From assembly GCA_018057825.1 (NCBI GenBank), contig JAGPCY010000001.1, forward strand, positions 186,001 to 250,000: DNA of 64,000 bases, read 5' to 3'. The notes under the pieces are model-generated. The model saw nothing but the letters and a program-made list of their open reading frames with translations, did not search any database and had not been told where the DNA came from. Of this stretch, positions 26,350 through 38,136 are shown one piece after another (position 1 is the stretch's first letter; each line of letters begins with the position of its first letter). A program made the translations under genes and the position numbers. This DNA comes from Kofleriaceae bacterium. Its GTDB lineage: Bacteria; Myxococcota_A; Polyangia; Haliangiales; Haliangiaceae.

Positions 26350-27800
26350 TGCGCGCCCTCGCGTTGGTCCTCGGGGTCACGCTCGCCGCCTGCGGCTTCG
26401 CGCCCGAGGAGCGGTTCAGCGGCGCCCAGCTCGGCGACGGCATCGCGCCGTGGCGCGACCTCGGCCCGGCCCCGGTGTGCCTGGGCAACGAGTTCCTCGG
26501 CCCGGCCGGGACCCCGCCGGGCGGCTTCTGCTTCGATCGCAACCAGATCGAGGCGCCGTGCACCGAGGCCGAGGACTGCCGCTCGCGCGAGGCCTGCGTG
26601 TGCGGCCGATGCACGGTGGCGTACTGCGCGACCGCGTCGGACTGCGCGGCCGATCGCATCTGCACCTTCGCGCAGAACCGCTGCGACGTCCGCTGCGTCG
26701 ACGCCGGCGACTGCGCGGCCGGCGAGGAGTGCCAGAACGGCGCCTGCCGCGGCCGGTGCGCGACCTCCGACGAGTGCCAGACCGGCGAGGTGTGCTCGAG
26801 CCGGAACTTCTGCGTGACCGACGCCTGCGCGGTCGACGGCGAGTGCGCGGCGGGCGAGCGCTGTCACATCCAGCGGGTGCCGCGCCTGGTCACCGAGCCG
26901 TTCGCGGTCGCCAACCCGGACGGCGTGGTCCTGTACCTCGAGGTCGGCGACGAGGCCCAGCCCGACGAGCGCTCGATCTGGCGCGCCACCTCGCGCGACG
27001 GCGTCCGGTTTCGCTTCGATCCGGCGCGGCCGGTCCTCGAGGACGCCGGCGCCGCCCACGCGCCGTCCGTGGTCGCCGACGGCGACGGCTGGGTCTTGTA
27101 CTACGAGGCCGGCGACGGCGTCGCGATCAAGGCGGCGCGCTCGGCCGACGGCGTGAGCTTCGACGCGCCGACCGTGGTGCTCGCCGGCGGCGCCGGCCCG
27201 GCCGCGGTGCGCGCGCCGTCGGCGGTGGCGCTGCCCGATAGCACGGTCGCGGTCTACTACCAGCGCGGGGCGAACCTCGAGCTGGCCACCGGGCCGCTCG
27301 GCGGGGCCTTGACGGCGCGCGGTGTGGTCTTGACCCCGGCCGAGGTGACGATCCCGCCCGGGCCGCCGCGCGCGCCGTTCTGGGATGGGGTCACGGCCCT
27401 GCGCAGCCCCCACGCCGCGGTGACCTCGGGCCCGGCCGGGGTGGCGCTGCGGCTGTGGTTCGCCGGCTTCGGCCGCGAGAGCGCCGACTCCCAGCAGTTC
27501 GGGATGGACGTGGCGATCCCGGCCAACTACTCGCTGGGCTACGCCGCCGGCGACGTGGCCGATCCCGGGGCCCTGACCCCCTGGCCCTACGGACCGGTGG
27601 TCGACCGGGTCGCGGCCTTTCTGAGCCACGGTCATGAGTTCGGGCCCGGCGTGGTCCAGCTCGTCGATGGCACCGGCGAGATCCCGGCGTACTTGCTCTA
27701 CACCGTCGAGGCCACCACCGCCGAGCAGCCGGCCACCGCCGACAGCGCGTTCCAACTCGGGCGCCTCGGGGTGCTGGCGAACGGCGGCGCGGCGCCTTGA
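26349..27800 (+). CDS. Cys-rich lipoprotein with propeller-like domain, 483 aa
   Basis: Starts at ATG 26349, sharing one base with the upstream stop (TGATG). The lipobox TLAACG places Cys at about residue 15. Residues about 45-175 hold four to five Cys-rich modules of the C-x5-C-x-x-x-E-x-C type (EDCRSREACVCG, GDCAAGEECQNGACRG and similar), as in myxobacterial surface proteins. Residues about 180-470 have repeated S-x-DG-x-x-F motifs of a five-bladed propeller resembling GH43-type glycosidases, without clear catalytic acids. Operon context suggests it acts at the cell surface with the two FadL-type porins. Confidence 0.75.
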   Translation: MRALALVLGVTLAACGFAPEERFSGAQLGDGIAPWRDLGPAPVCLGNEFLGPAGTPPGGFCFDRNQIEAPCTEAEDCRSREACVCGRCTVAYCATASDCAADRICTFAQNRCDVRCVDAGDCAAGEECQNGACRGRCATSDECQTGEVCSSRNFCVTDACAVDGECAAGERCHIQRVPRLVTEPFAVANPDGVVLYLEVGDEAQPDERSIWRATSRDGVRFRFDPARPVLEDAGAAHAPSVVADGDGWVLYYEAGDGVAIKAARSADGVSFDAPTVVLAGGAGPAAVRAPSAVALPDSTVAVYYQRGANLELATGPLGGALTARGVVLTPAEVTIPPGPPRAPFWDGVTALRSPHAAVTSGPAGVALRLWFAGFGRESADSQQFGMDVAIPANYSLGYAAGDVADPGALTPWPYGPVVDRVAAFLSHGHEFGPGVVQLVDGTGEIPAYLLYTVEATTAEQPATADSAFQLGRLGVLANGGAAP

Positions 27801-27878
27801 CCGGCAGGCCTGGTCCTGGCTAAGAACGCGGCGGTTTTCTTTACCCCGCAGGGCCGACCTGCCTACGATCCAAATCCC

Positions 27879-27959
27879 ATGTTCGCAGTCATCGGAAACG
27901 TCCTCGCTGGTGTCGCTGCTCTGTCGCTGTTCGCGGCGACCGTGCGGCTGTCCCGCTAG
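27879..27959 (+). CDS. Possible 26-residue hydrophobic small protein
   Basis: ATG 27879 to TAG 27957 encodes MFAVIGNVLAGVAALSLFAA and six more residues ending RLSR. This is a single hydrophobic helix with a basic end, as in membrane-associated small proteins. It lies in the otherwise empty 27801-28163 stretch. There is no clear ribosome binding site, and coding status cannot be judged without conservation. The rest of this gap shows nothing I can name. Confidence 0.3.
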   Translation: MFAVIGNVLAGVAALSLFAATVRLSR

Positions 27960-28163
27960 CGGCGCCGCGTCGCGTCGCAACCGCTGGCGCGCGGTCGACC
28001 GTCGGGCCTCCGGCCCGGCGTGGGGCTCCGGTCATGAAGGGCCGGCGGGGCTCATGTAGGGTCACCCCGGCGGTGTGGGGGCCTGGTGCGCTCGCGCACG
28101 CTACCTCGCCGCGCCCCCATCGGAAGTGACGGCGAACCCCACGGGAGCGCTATACCGTCACCT

Positions 28164-28472
28164 GTGAGTGACGACAACGACACCCAGTATCGACTGCGGT
28201 CTCGTGAGCGGATCGCGGTGAATCCGTCGCCGCGTCCGCGCGAGCGCGCCGGGGACTCGGGGCGACCCTTCGCGCTCGGGAGCAATCCCGACATCGCGGT
28301 GGTGCCCGAGCTGGCGGTCCCCTCGCACGCCGGCGTCGCGGTGGCGTTCGGCACGACCACGGTGCTCATCGAGGTCGACGGCGATCGAGTGGTGATGACG
28401 ATGCCGGGTGGCCTGCGGCTGGTCGGCACGGCCGACGAGGCCGAGCGGCTGGCGTCGGCGCTGCGCCGCTGA
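28164..28472 (+). CDS. Hypothetical protein, 102 aa
   Basis: GTG 28164 (VSDDNDTQYRLRSRER) is preferred; the frame continues upstream but reads Pro/Arg-rich. A polar, probably disordered N-terminal half is followed by a compact beta-rich end (VAVAFGTTTVLIEVDGDRVV and MPGGLRLVGTADEAERLA). No family recognised. It lies about 125 bases ahead of the FHA regulator gene on the same strand. Confidence 0.6.
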   Translation: MSDDNDTQYRLRSRERIAVNPSPRPRERAGDSGRPFALGSNPDIAVVPELAVPSHAGVAVAFGTTTVLIEVDGDRVVMTMPGGLRLVGTADEAERLASALRR

Positions 28473-28597
28473 GGTGGCGCGACGCGGGCGTGTGAGAGGT
28501 CTGTGAGGGTCGTGGCGGCGTCGCCGCGCGTTGCTCGACCATGTCGCTGCGCCTGCGCCTCCGTCGGTCGTCCTCCACCTGTGCGAAGCTCCTCGCG

Positions 28598-29474
28598 ATG
28601 CGGCCGTCCGCCACCCTGCGCTTGCCCGGCGGCGCCACGGTCGAGGTCGGGCCGGGGGCGTTGCTCGGCCGGACGCCGGCGGCGACCGCGATGATCGACG
28701 ATCCGCGGGTGTCCGAGGCCCACGCCTTCGTCAGCCTGCGCCACGGCGAGCTCCACCTGCTGTCGCTGCGTCGCCTGCTCACGCTCGGCACCAAGCCGGT
28801 CAACGACGTCGTCCTGCGCCGCGGCCAGGTCATCGGGATCGCCGACGAGCTGACCGTCGAGGTGCTCGACGTCGTGACCCCGACCGAGCTCCTCGCGGTG
28901 GCCGCGCCGGGGCAGCCGACTCGGGTGCTGGCCCAGGTCGCGTCGATCGTCGACGATCCGCCGCGCCTGGTGGCCCGGGTCGAGGTCGACGCTCACGTCC
29001 AGCTCTGGTCGGTCGGCGAGAGCTGGCGGCTCCGGCGGCGCGGCGGCGCGGCCCAGCCGATCGGGCCCGGCGATACGATCGAGATCGCCGGCGTCACCTT
29101 CCGGCTGGTGACCGTGCCGATCGGGCTGGCCGGGCCGTCGCCGACGATCGCCGGCGCTACCGCCGAGCCGATCCGCCTGGTCGCCTACTACGACACCGTC
29201 CAGATCCATCGGCGCAACCGCGCGATCGCGACGCTGTCGGGGACCAACGCGCGCATCGTCAGCGAGCTGGTGGCGTGTCACGGGCCGACCGGATGGGAGG
29301 TGCTGGCCCGCGGCGTGTGGACCGACGAGGCCGACACCGGCGCGCTGCGCCACCGCTGGGACGTCGCCCTGGGGCGCCTGCGCGCGCGGCTGCGCGAGCT
29401 CGGGGTCCGCGATCTGGTCCGGTCCGACGGGGCCGGTCAGCTCGCGCTCGAGCTGTACGAAGGAGATCACGTCG

Positions 29475-29488
<14 letters not shown>
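28598..29488 (+). CDS. FHA domain protein with C-terminal winged-helix domain, 296 aa
   Basis: ATG 28598 is chosen since it lies just before the FHA fold; ATG 28541 would add a Leu/Arg/Ser stretch. An FHA-like domain (about 1-95: GALLGRTP, RVSEAHAFVSLRHGELHLL, then the T-x-x-V-N-D turn) recognises phosphothreonine. The middle part (about 110-190) looks like a second FHA-like beta domain. The C-terminal about 210-290 has a winged-helix pattern of response-regulator type (ALRHRWDVALGRLRARLREL). Its end overlaps the kinase at 29475 by 14 bases, so the kinase probably phosphorylates or recruits it to control transcription. Confidence 0.75.
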
Positions 29489-32453
<2,965 letters not shown>

Positions 32454-32475
32454 CCGATTCAAGCTGGCCAAGCGC

Positions 32476-32622
<147 letters not shown>

Positions 32623-32669
32623 CCGTCGCTCCGTGGACGGCTCGGGGCCTGGTGGGGTAGCGTGCCGCG

Positions 32670-32939
32670 GTGGCGACTGTGACCTTCACGCCCAACCTGC
32701 GCCGGCATGTGCCGTGCCCGACCGTCGAGGTCCCCGGCGCGACCGTGCGCGAGGTGCTCGACCAGGTGTTCGCCGACAACCCGCGCCTGCGCGGCTACGT
32801 CGTCGACGAGCACGGCGCGCTGCGCCGCCACATGGCGGTGTTCGTCGACGGTCAGCAGCTCGCCGACCGCGCGACGCTCGGCGATCCGGTCGGGCCGCGC
32901 TCCGAGATCTACGTCATGCAGGCCCTGTCCGGAGGATGA
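32670..32939 (+). CDS. MoaD/ThiS-type ubiquitin-like protein, 89 aa
   Basis: Beta-grasp sulphur-carrier fold: VTFTPNLRRHV at the start, TVREVLDQVF helix, then HMAVFVDGQQL and EIYVMQALSGG. It ends exactly with Gly-Gly, as needed for adenylation and thiocarboxylate or conjugate formation. No MoaE, ThiG or E1-like activating enzyme is adjacent. The last two glycine codons form the ribosome binding site (GGAGG) of the next gene, so the two are tightly coupled. Pairing of such a protein with a BNR-propeller protein is, as I recall, recurrent in bacteria but without assigned function. Confidence 0.85.
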   Translation: MATVTFTPNLRRHVPCPTVEVPGATVREVLDQVFADNPRLRGYVVDEHGALRRHMAVFVDGQQLADRATLGDPVGPRSEIYVMQALSGG

Positions 32940-32941
32940 TC

Positions 32942-34045
32942 ATGTCGAACGCAACGCTCCTGGTGTCGACCCGCAAGGGCCTGTTCGTCGTGATCGGGCG
33001 CGGGGCGGAGGCCGCGATCGCGCGGGCCTGCTTCGTCGGCGACAACGTCACCTTGGCCACCGTCGATCGCCGCGACGGCGCCTGGTACGCGGTGCTCGAC
33101 CACGGCCACTTCGGCGTCAAGCTCCACCGCTCCGACGACGCTGGCGCGACCTGGACCGAGATCGCGACCCCGGCCTACCCGCCCAAGCCCGAGGGACTGG
33201 TCGACAAGGACATGTGGGGCCGCGACCGCGAGTGGGCGACCAAGGGCGTGTGGGCCCTCGAGCCGGCCGAGGACGCGCCCGGCGCGCTGTGGTGCGGGAC
33301 GATGCCGGGTGGGTTGTTTCGCTCCGAGGATCGCGGCGCCACCTGGCAGCTGTGCGAGGCGCTGTGGCAGCACCCGACCCGCGTCAAGTGGAACGGCGGC
33401 GGCGCCGACCACGCGGCGATCCACTCGATCTGCGTCGACCCGCGGGACCCGCGCGTGGTGGTGGTCGCGGTGTCGAGCGGCGGCGTGTGGCGGACCCGCG
33501 ACGCCGGCGCGACCTGGGAGCCGCACACCAAGGGCATGGTCGCCGGCTACGTGCCGCCCGAGCAGGCCGACTGGCCGGAGAACCAGGACCCCCACCGGGT
33601 CGTGCAGAGCCCGAGCGACCCCACGGTGTTCTGGTGTCAGCACCACATGGGCATCTGGGTGTCGACCGACGACCTCGCGACCTGGCGTCAGCTCCACGCC
33701 GAGCCGTCGAGCTTCGGCTTCGCCGTCGCGGTCCACCCTCGCGAGCCCGGGACCGCGTGGTTCGTGCCGGCGCACTCCGATCAGAAGCGGACCCAGGTCG
33801 AGGGGCGGGTGGTGGTCAACCGCACCCGCGACGGTGGCCAGTCGTTCACCACGCTGACCGAGGGCTTGCCCCAGGTCCACGCTTACGATCTGGTGTTCCG
33901 CCACGCCCTGGCGATCGCCGACGACGGCGACCAGCTCGCCTTCGGTTCGTCGACCGGCAACCTGTGGGTCACCGACGATCAGGGCGAGCGCTGGCACGCG
34001 ATCGCGCACAACCTGCCGCCGATCTACGCCGTGCGCTACGGCTGA
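32942..34045 (+). CDS. BNR/sialidase-like beta-propeller protein, 367 aa
   Basis: Starts at ATG 32942, six bases after GGAGG; the in-frame ATG 32936 directly abuts that sequence and is less likely. No signal peptide, hence cytoplasmic. At least four S-x-D-x-G-x-x-W Asp-box repeats are visible (SDDAGATW, SEDRGATW, TRDAGATW, TDDQGERW), the signature of BNR/VPS10-like propellers. A conserved HxxxH-like stretch (WCQHHMG) could bind metal. Sialidase Arg triad not evident, so a true glycosidase is doubtful. It is partnered with the ubiquitin-like protein upstream. Confidence 0.85.
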   Translation: MSNATLLVSTRKGLFVVIGRGAEAAIARACFVGDNVTLATVDRRDGAWYAVLDHGHFGVKLHRSDDAGATWTEIATPAYPPKPEGLVDKDMWGRDREWATKGVWALEPAEDAPGALWCGTMPGGLFRSEDRGATWQLCEALWQHPTRVKWNGGGADHAAIHSICVDPRDPRVVVVAVSSGGVWRTRDAGATWEPHTKGMVAGYVPPEQADWPENQDPHRVVQSPSDPTVFWCQHHMGIWVSTDDLATWRQLHAEPSSFGFAVAVHPREPGTAWFVPAHSDQKRTQVEGRVVVNRTRDGGQSFTTLTEGLPQVHAYDLVFRHALAIADDGDQLAFGSSTGNLWVTDDQGERWHAIAHNLPPIYAVRYG

Positions 34046-34105
34046 TCTCGGGTCGCGGCGCGCCCGGCTCGACACCTCGTCGAGCGACGGGTAGAACCCG
34101 GCTCC

Positions 34106-35161
34106 ATGGAGCAGCTCCTCGAGCGCGTGGGCATCGCGCCGTCGGCGTGGACGACCGGCGTCGCGGTGATGGCGGTGGCGGTGACGGTCGGTTGGGTCGT
34201 CGGCACCGTGGTGCACCGCGGGTTGGCGATGGCCGCTCGCACCAGCGCCGCGACCTGGGACGACGAGCGGGTGCCGCGGCTGCGCCGGCCGATCAAGATC
34301 GTGGCCGGGGTGGTCGCCGGGTGGATCGCCCTGCCGGCCTTGCCGCTGACCAGCGCCGCGGCGCGCGTCGCCAGCGCGATCCTGAACGTCGGCACGACCG
34401 CGGTCGTGATCTGGCTGGCGTTTCGCTTCATCGACGTCGGCGTCGGGACCCTCCTGGCTCGCGGCTGGGCCGCCGATCGGCCGTCGGCGCGCTCGCTGCT
34501 CGCGCTCGGCGGGCGCATCGCCAAGCTGGCGATCGTGGTGATCGCGCTCATCACCGCGCTGGCGGCGATGGGCGTGCCGGTGGCCAGCCTGGTGGCCGGG
34601 CTCGGCATCGGCGGGCTCGCGGTCGCGCTGGCGGCGCAGAAGACCTTGGCCAACCTGTTCGGCGCGCTGTCGATCGGCGCCGACCGACCGTTTCGCGAAG
34701 GCGATCAGGTCAAGGTCGGCGACGTCGAGGGCAAGGTCGAGGCCATCGGCCTGCGCTCGACGCGGATCCGGACCGCGGCCCGGACCGTGGTCACGATCCC
34801 CAACGCCGAGCTGGCCGACACGCGCACCGAGTCCTTCGCGGCCTGCGATCGGTTCCTGGTCGCGGCGGTGCTCAACCTGGTCTACGGCACCCGCGCCGAG
34901 CAGGTCCGGGAGCTGCTGACCTCGCTCGAGGCCGACCTGCGGGCGCTGCCCAAGGTGTGGGCCGAGAGCGTCAACGTTCGCTTCACCGCGCTGACCGCGG
35001 TGGGCCTCGAGGTCCGGGTCCAGGTGTGGCTGGTGAGCGAGGAGCCCGACGAGTATCCGGTGCTGCGCCAGGACGTGCTGTTCGCGATCCTGGCGGCGAT
35101 CGATCGCGCCGGCGCGACCCTGGCCTACCCGACCCAGACCGTCCACGTCGCCCAGCGCTAG
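34106..35161 (+). CDS. MscS-family mechanosensitive channel, 351 aa
   Basis: Small-conductance mechanosensitive channel fold. Hydrophobic helices lie at about 15-38, 68-88, 95-115 and 135-160, and the pore helix has the Gly/Ala-rich pattern VAGLGIGGLAVALAAQKTLANLFGALSI. The beta domain follows (FREGDQVKVGDVEGKVEAIGL, then VTIPNAEL), then the alpha/beta C-terminal part. It opens under membrane tension to release solutes after osmotic downshock. It stands alone, ending only about 14 bases from the convergent transporter gene. Confidence 0.95.
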   Translation: MEQLLERVGIAPSAWTTGVAVMAVAVTVGWVVGTVVHRGLAMAARTSAATWDDERVPRLRRPIKIVAGVVAGWIALPALPLTSAAARVASAILNVGTTAVVIWLAFRFIDVGVGTLLARGWAADRPSARSLLALGGRIAKLAIVVIALITALAAMGVPVASLVAGLGIGGLAVALAAQKTLANLFGALSIGADRPFREGDQVKVGDVEGKVEAIGLRSTRIRTAARTVVTIPNAELADTRTESFAACDRFLVAAVLNLVYGTRAEQVRELLTSLEADLRALPKVWAESVNVRFTALTAVGLEVRVQVWLVSEEPDEYPVLRQDVLFAILAAIDRAGATLAYPTQTVHVAQR

Positions 35162-35174
35162 ATCTTGCGCGCGA

Positions 35175-36431
35175 TCACGGCTCGGGAGGCGCGGCCGCCA
35201 CCCGCGCCCGGTGCTGCCGGCCGAGGACGATCGCGAGGGCGACCGCGGCGCCGGCCAGCGGCAGCGCGGCGCCGACCACCGCGACTCCGAGCGCCAGGAG
35301 GCCGGCGTGGAGCCAGGCCGAGCCGAAGTCGCCGAAGCGGTAGATCAACGTGTCGATCACGTTCTTGGCCTTGTACTTGTCCTCGCGCGCGACGGCGGTG
35401 AAGAGCAGCTCGCGGGCCGGCCGCGCCAGGGCGTGGGTGGCGGCGCGGCCGCTGGCCGAGGCCGCGACCGCCATCGCCAACGACGGCGCCAGCGTCAGGC
35501 CGAGCATGGCCGCGCCCTGGACCGCGGGCAGGAGCGCCAGGACGACGCCGACGCCGAGCCAGCGCATGAGGCGGCTGGTCGCGAAGAGCTGAATCGCCAG
35601 GGTCGCCAGCCCGGTCGCCAGCTCGACGTCGGCGAAGAACGCGGTGCGGGTCGCGCGGTCGGGCAGCGCGGCCTTGGCCAGCTCGGCCTGGCGCAGATAG
35701 ACGAAGGTCGCCAGGGTGGCGGCGATGAGCGCGTAGCCGGCGATCCCGGCGAGGTGGCGCGAGCGCGCCACCGCGGCCAGCCCGGCGAGGGCGTGGCCCC
35801 CGAGGCCGCGCGGCGACGTCGCGCGCGCGTTCGGGGTCGCGGCGATCAAGCGCCCGGTGGTCCACACCGCGATCTCGAGGGTCGCGGCCGCGATCAGGAG
35901 GAGGCCGGCCGGCGCCAGCTCGTGGGCCAGGCTGCGCGTCACCAGCGGGCCGACCAGCGCGCCGGCGGTGCCGCCGGCGGCGATCGCGCCGAACCACCGT
36001 CGACCGGTCGCGGGATCGGCGAGGTCGGCGCACACGCTCCAGAACACCGACACCACGAACAGGTTCATCACCGACAGCCAGACGTAGAACACCTTGGCCA
36101 CCACCAGCGGCGCGACCTCGGCGTGGATCAGCGCGGCGAAGCCGAGGAGCTGGACGGCGCACGCGCGGAAGACGATCGGCGCGAGCTGACCGCGCGGCCG
36201 GCGCGCCACCAGGGCGCCCCACGGCGCGGCGACCGCGGTCATGGCGATGAACGTGGCGGTGAAGAGCCACTTGATGAACGCAGGATCGCCGTCGAGGACC
36301 AGGGCGTCGCGCACCGGACGCAAGAGAAAGTAGCCGCCGAGGATCGCGAAGAACGACGCCGCGCCCCAGGCCACCGGCGCGACCTCACCCGGGCCGAGCG
36401 TGACGAGCGAGCGGAGGCGACCGGCGCGCAT
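35175..36431 (-). CDS. NTP/NDP exchange transporter-like membrane protein (Npt/Tlc related), 418 aa
   Basis: Twelve or so hydrophobic helices with motifs of the bacterial ADP/ATP-translocase-like group: FFAILGGYFLLRPVRDAL near the start and ARPARELLFTAVAREDKYKAKN followed by DTLIYRFGDF in the second half. Classical members of obligate intracellular bacteria swap host ATP for ADP, but free-living relatives such as this one have unknown substrates. It is monocistronic and divergent from the Kelch lipoprotein at 36569. Confidence 0.8.
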   Translation of the reverse strand: MRAGRLRSLVTLGPGEVAPVAWGAASFFAILGGYFLLRPVRDALVLDGDPAFIKWLFTATFIAMTAVAAPWGALVARRPRGQLAPIVFRACAVQLLGFAALIHAEVAPLVVAKVFYVWLSVMNLFVVSVFWSVCADLADPATGRRWFGAIAAGGTAGALVGPLVTRSLAHELAPAGLLLIAAATLEIAVWTTGRLIAATPNARATSPRGLGGHALAGLAAVARSRHLAGIAGYALIAATLATFVYLRQAELAKAALPDRATRTAFFADVELATGLATLAIQLFATSRLMRWLGVGVVLALLPAVQGAAMLGLTLAPSLAMAVAASASGRAATHALARPARELLFTAVAREDKYKAKNVIDTLIYRFGDFGSAWLHAGLLALGVAVVGAALPLAGAAVALAIVLGRQHRARVAAAPPEP

Positions 36432-36568
36432 GTCCTGGCCATACCACCGACGGTGCGCGGCGATTCCGCGTCGGCCGTGGTTCCCGGCTGCGACTCGTCG
36501 CTTTGTCGCACAGGTCGCGCACGGTCGCCGCCCGGTCGCGGCCGTCGCGCCCGTGCTAGCGTGGGGCC

Positions 36569-37576
36569 ATGCGCGCGCCGGTGATCGCGATCGGCCTGAC
36601 GATCTTCGCGGCGTGTGGCGGCGACGATGGCCCGGCGGGTGACCCAGACGCCAGCGCCGTCGACGCGGTGGTCGTCGGATGTCCGACGACGTCCCCGTGG
36701 GCGGTGGCGCCGCCGCTGGCTCGCGGCCCGACCCAGGAGACCGCGGCGGTCGCGGTCGGCGGCAAGCTCTACGTGCTCGGCGGCTTCGATGAGCGCGGCG
36801 CGGTCCTGGCCGACGTCCAGATCTTCGATCCCGCGACCTGCGCCTGGAGCGCCGGCCCGTCGCTGCCGGCCGCGGTCCACCACGCCAACGCCGCGGTGGT
36901 CGACGGCACGATCTACGTGGTCGGCGCGATGATGACGATCTCGTTTCGCGCGATCGGCGACGTCTGGGCCCTGACGCCTGGCGTCGACGCCACCTGGCGA
37001 CCGCGGACGGCGATGCCGGCCGGCAGCGAGCGCGGCGCGGCGGTGGTCGGCGTGATCGGCGGACGGATCGTGGTCGCCGGCGGCCTGCGCGGCGGCGCGG
37101 TCGCCGAGGTCTCGGCCTACGATCCGGTGGCTGACGTCTGGGATCGCGGGTTGCCGCCGCTGCCCGAGCCGCGCGATCACGCGTGTGGCGGCGCGATCGG
37201 CGACGCGCTGTACGTCGCCGGCGGGCGGCGCGGTTCGATCGGCTCGATCGCCGCGACCACCTACGCGTGGACGGCGGCCGGCGGCTGGTCGACGCGCGCC
37301 GCGATGCCGACCGCGCGCGGCGGCACCGCCTGTGGCGTGAGCGCCGGCCGCCTGCTCGTCGTCGGCGGCGAGGGCAATCCCGCGACCGCGACCGGGGTCT
37401 TCGCCGAGGTCGAGGCCTTCGACGCCGCGGCCGATCGCTGGACCGCGCTGGCGCCGATGCCGACGCCGCGCCACGGCCTGGCGGCCGCCGTCATCGACGG
37501 TCGGCTCCACGTCCCGGGGGGCGCTGATCGGCAGGCCTTCGCCGCGGTCGCGACGCACGAGGTCCTGACGCCGTAG
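36569..37576 (+). CDS. Kelch-repeat lipoprotein, 335 aa
   Basis: Lipobox IFAACGG (Cys about 16), an Asp/Ala-rich spacer, then about five Kelch blades with the double-Gly and spaced Tyr/Trp pattern (KLYVLGGFDERG, RIVVAGGLRGG, ALYVAGGRRGS, RLLVVGGEGNP), predicted to fold as a surface propeller. Ligand unknown. It has the same design (lipobox, spacer, propeller) as the lipoprotein at 47491. Confidence 0.85.
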   Translation: MRAPVIAIGLTIFAACGGDDGPAGDPDASAVDAVVVGCPTTSPWAVAPPLARGPTQETAAVAVGGKLYVLGGFDERGAVLADVQIFDPATCAWSAGPSLPAAVHHANAAVVDGTIYVVGAMMTISFRAIGDVWALTPGVDATWRPRTAMPAGSERGAAVVGVIGGRIVVAGGLRGGAVAEVSAYDPVADVWDRGLPPLPEPRDHACGGAIGDALYVAGGRRGSIGSIAATTYAWTAAGGWSTRAAMPTARGGTACGVSAGRLLVVGGEGNPATATGVFAEVEAFDAAADRWTALAPMPTPRHGLAAAVIDGRLHVPGGADRQAFAAVATHEVLTP

Positions 37577-37596
37577 GCGGTGCTAGCGCGCGTCGC

Positions 37597-38136
37597 CTAT
37601 CGCGCGACGCCGGCGAGCGCGGGCAGCTCGAGGGCCAGGCCGAACGCCGCGAAGGCCTCGGCGCCGCCGCCGTCGCGCTGGCGAGCGCCGAGGTCGAGGA
37701 AGGTCGCGGTCGCGATCGCGCCGAGGACGCCGAGGGCGCCGCGGCCGTCGCCGGTGCCGGCGCGCACCCCGGCCAGATGGTGGCGCCAGGCGATGCGAGC
37801 GACCACGGCCTGGGTCGGCTGGCCGGCGGTGGTGTCCCAGTACTGCTCGGCGCGGCCGCCGAACCACCAGCGCCCCGGGCCTCGGCGCGCCAGGGCGGCG
37901 TAGGTCCCGTGGGCGGTGCCGCGGCCGTCGACCTGCTCGGCCACCCAGCCGGCGCCGAGATCGACGCCGACGTCGTCGCCGTCGTCGAGCGCGCTGGCGT
38001 GGGCGCCGGCCGACACCCGGGTGCCGACGCCGTCCGGGGTCGCGACCGCGGCGATCGTCGACTGGCTCGGCGGGATCACGCACCCGGTCGACGCCGCGAC
38101 GGCCGCGGCGGCGAACCTCGACCACGCGGTCGTCAC
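37597..38136 (-). CDS. Putative lipoprotein, likely outer-membrane, 179 aa
   Basis: GTG 38136 is chosen because it overlaps the stop of the upstream gene (GTGA); the frame upstream belongs to the other gene. Cys near residue 19 (AASTGCV) fits a lipobox. The mature part is beta-rich and Gly-rich (VGVDLGAGWV, GRWWFGGRAEQYWD) with alternating residues suggestive of strands. No family recognised. It forms a pair with the related-looking protein at 38133-38783. Confidence 0.6.
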   Translation of the reverse strand: MTTAWSRFAAAAVAASTGCVIPPSQSTIAAVATPDGVGTRVSAGAHASALDDGDDVGVDLGAGWVAEQVDGRGTAHGTYAALARRGPGRWWFGGRAEQYWDTTAGQPTQAVVARIAWRHHLAGVRAGTGDGRGALGVLGAIATATFLDLGARQRDGGGAEAFAAFGLALELPALAGVAR

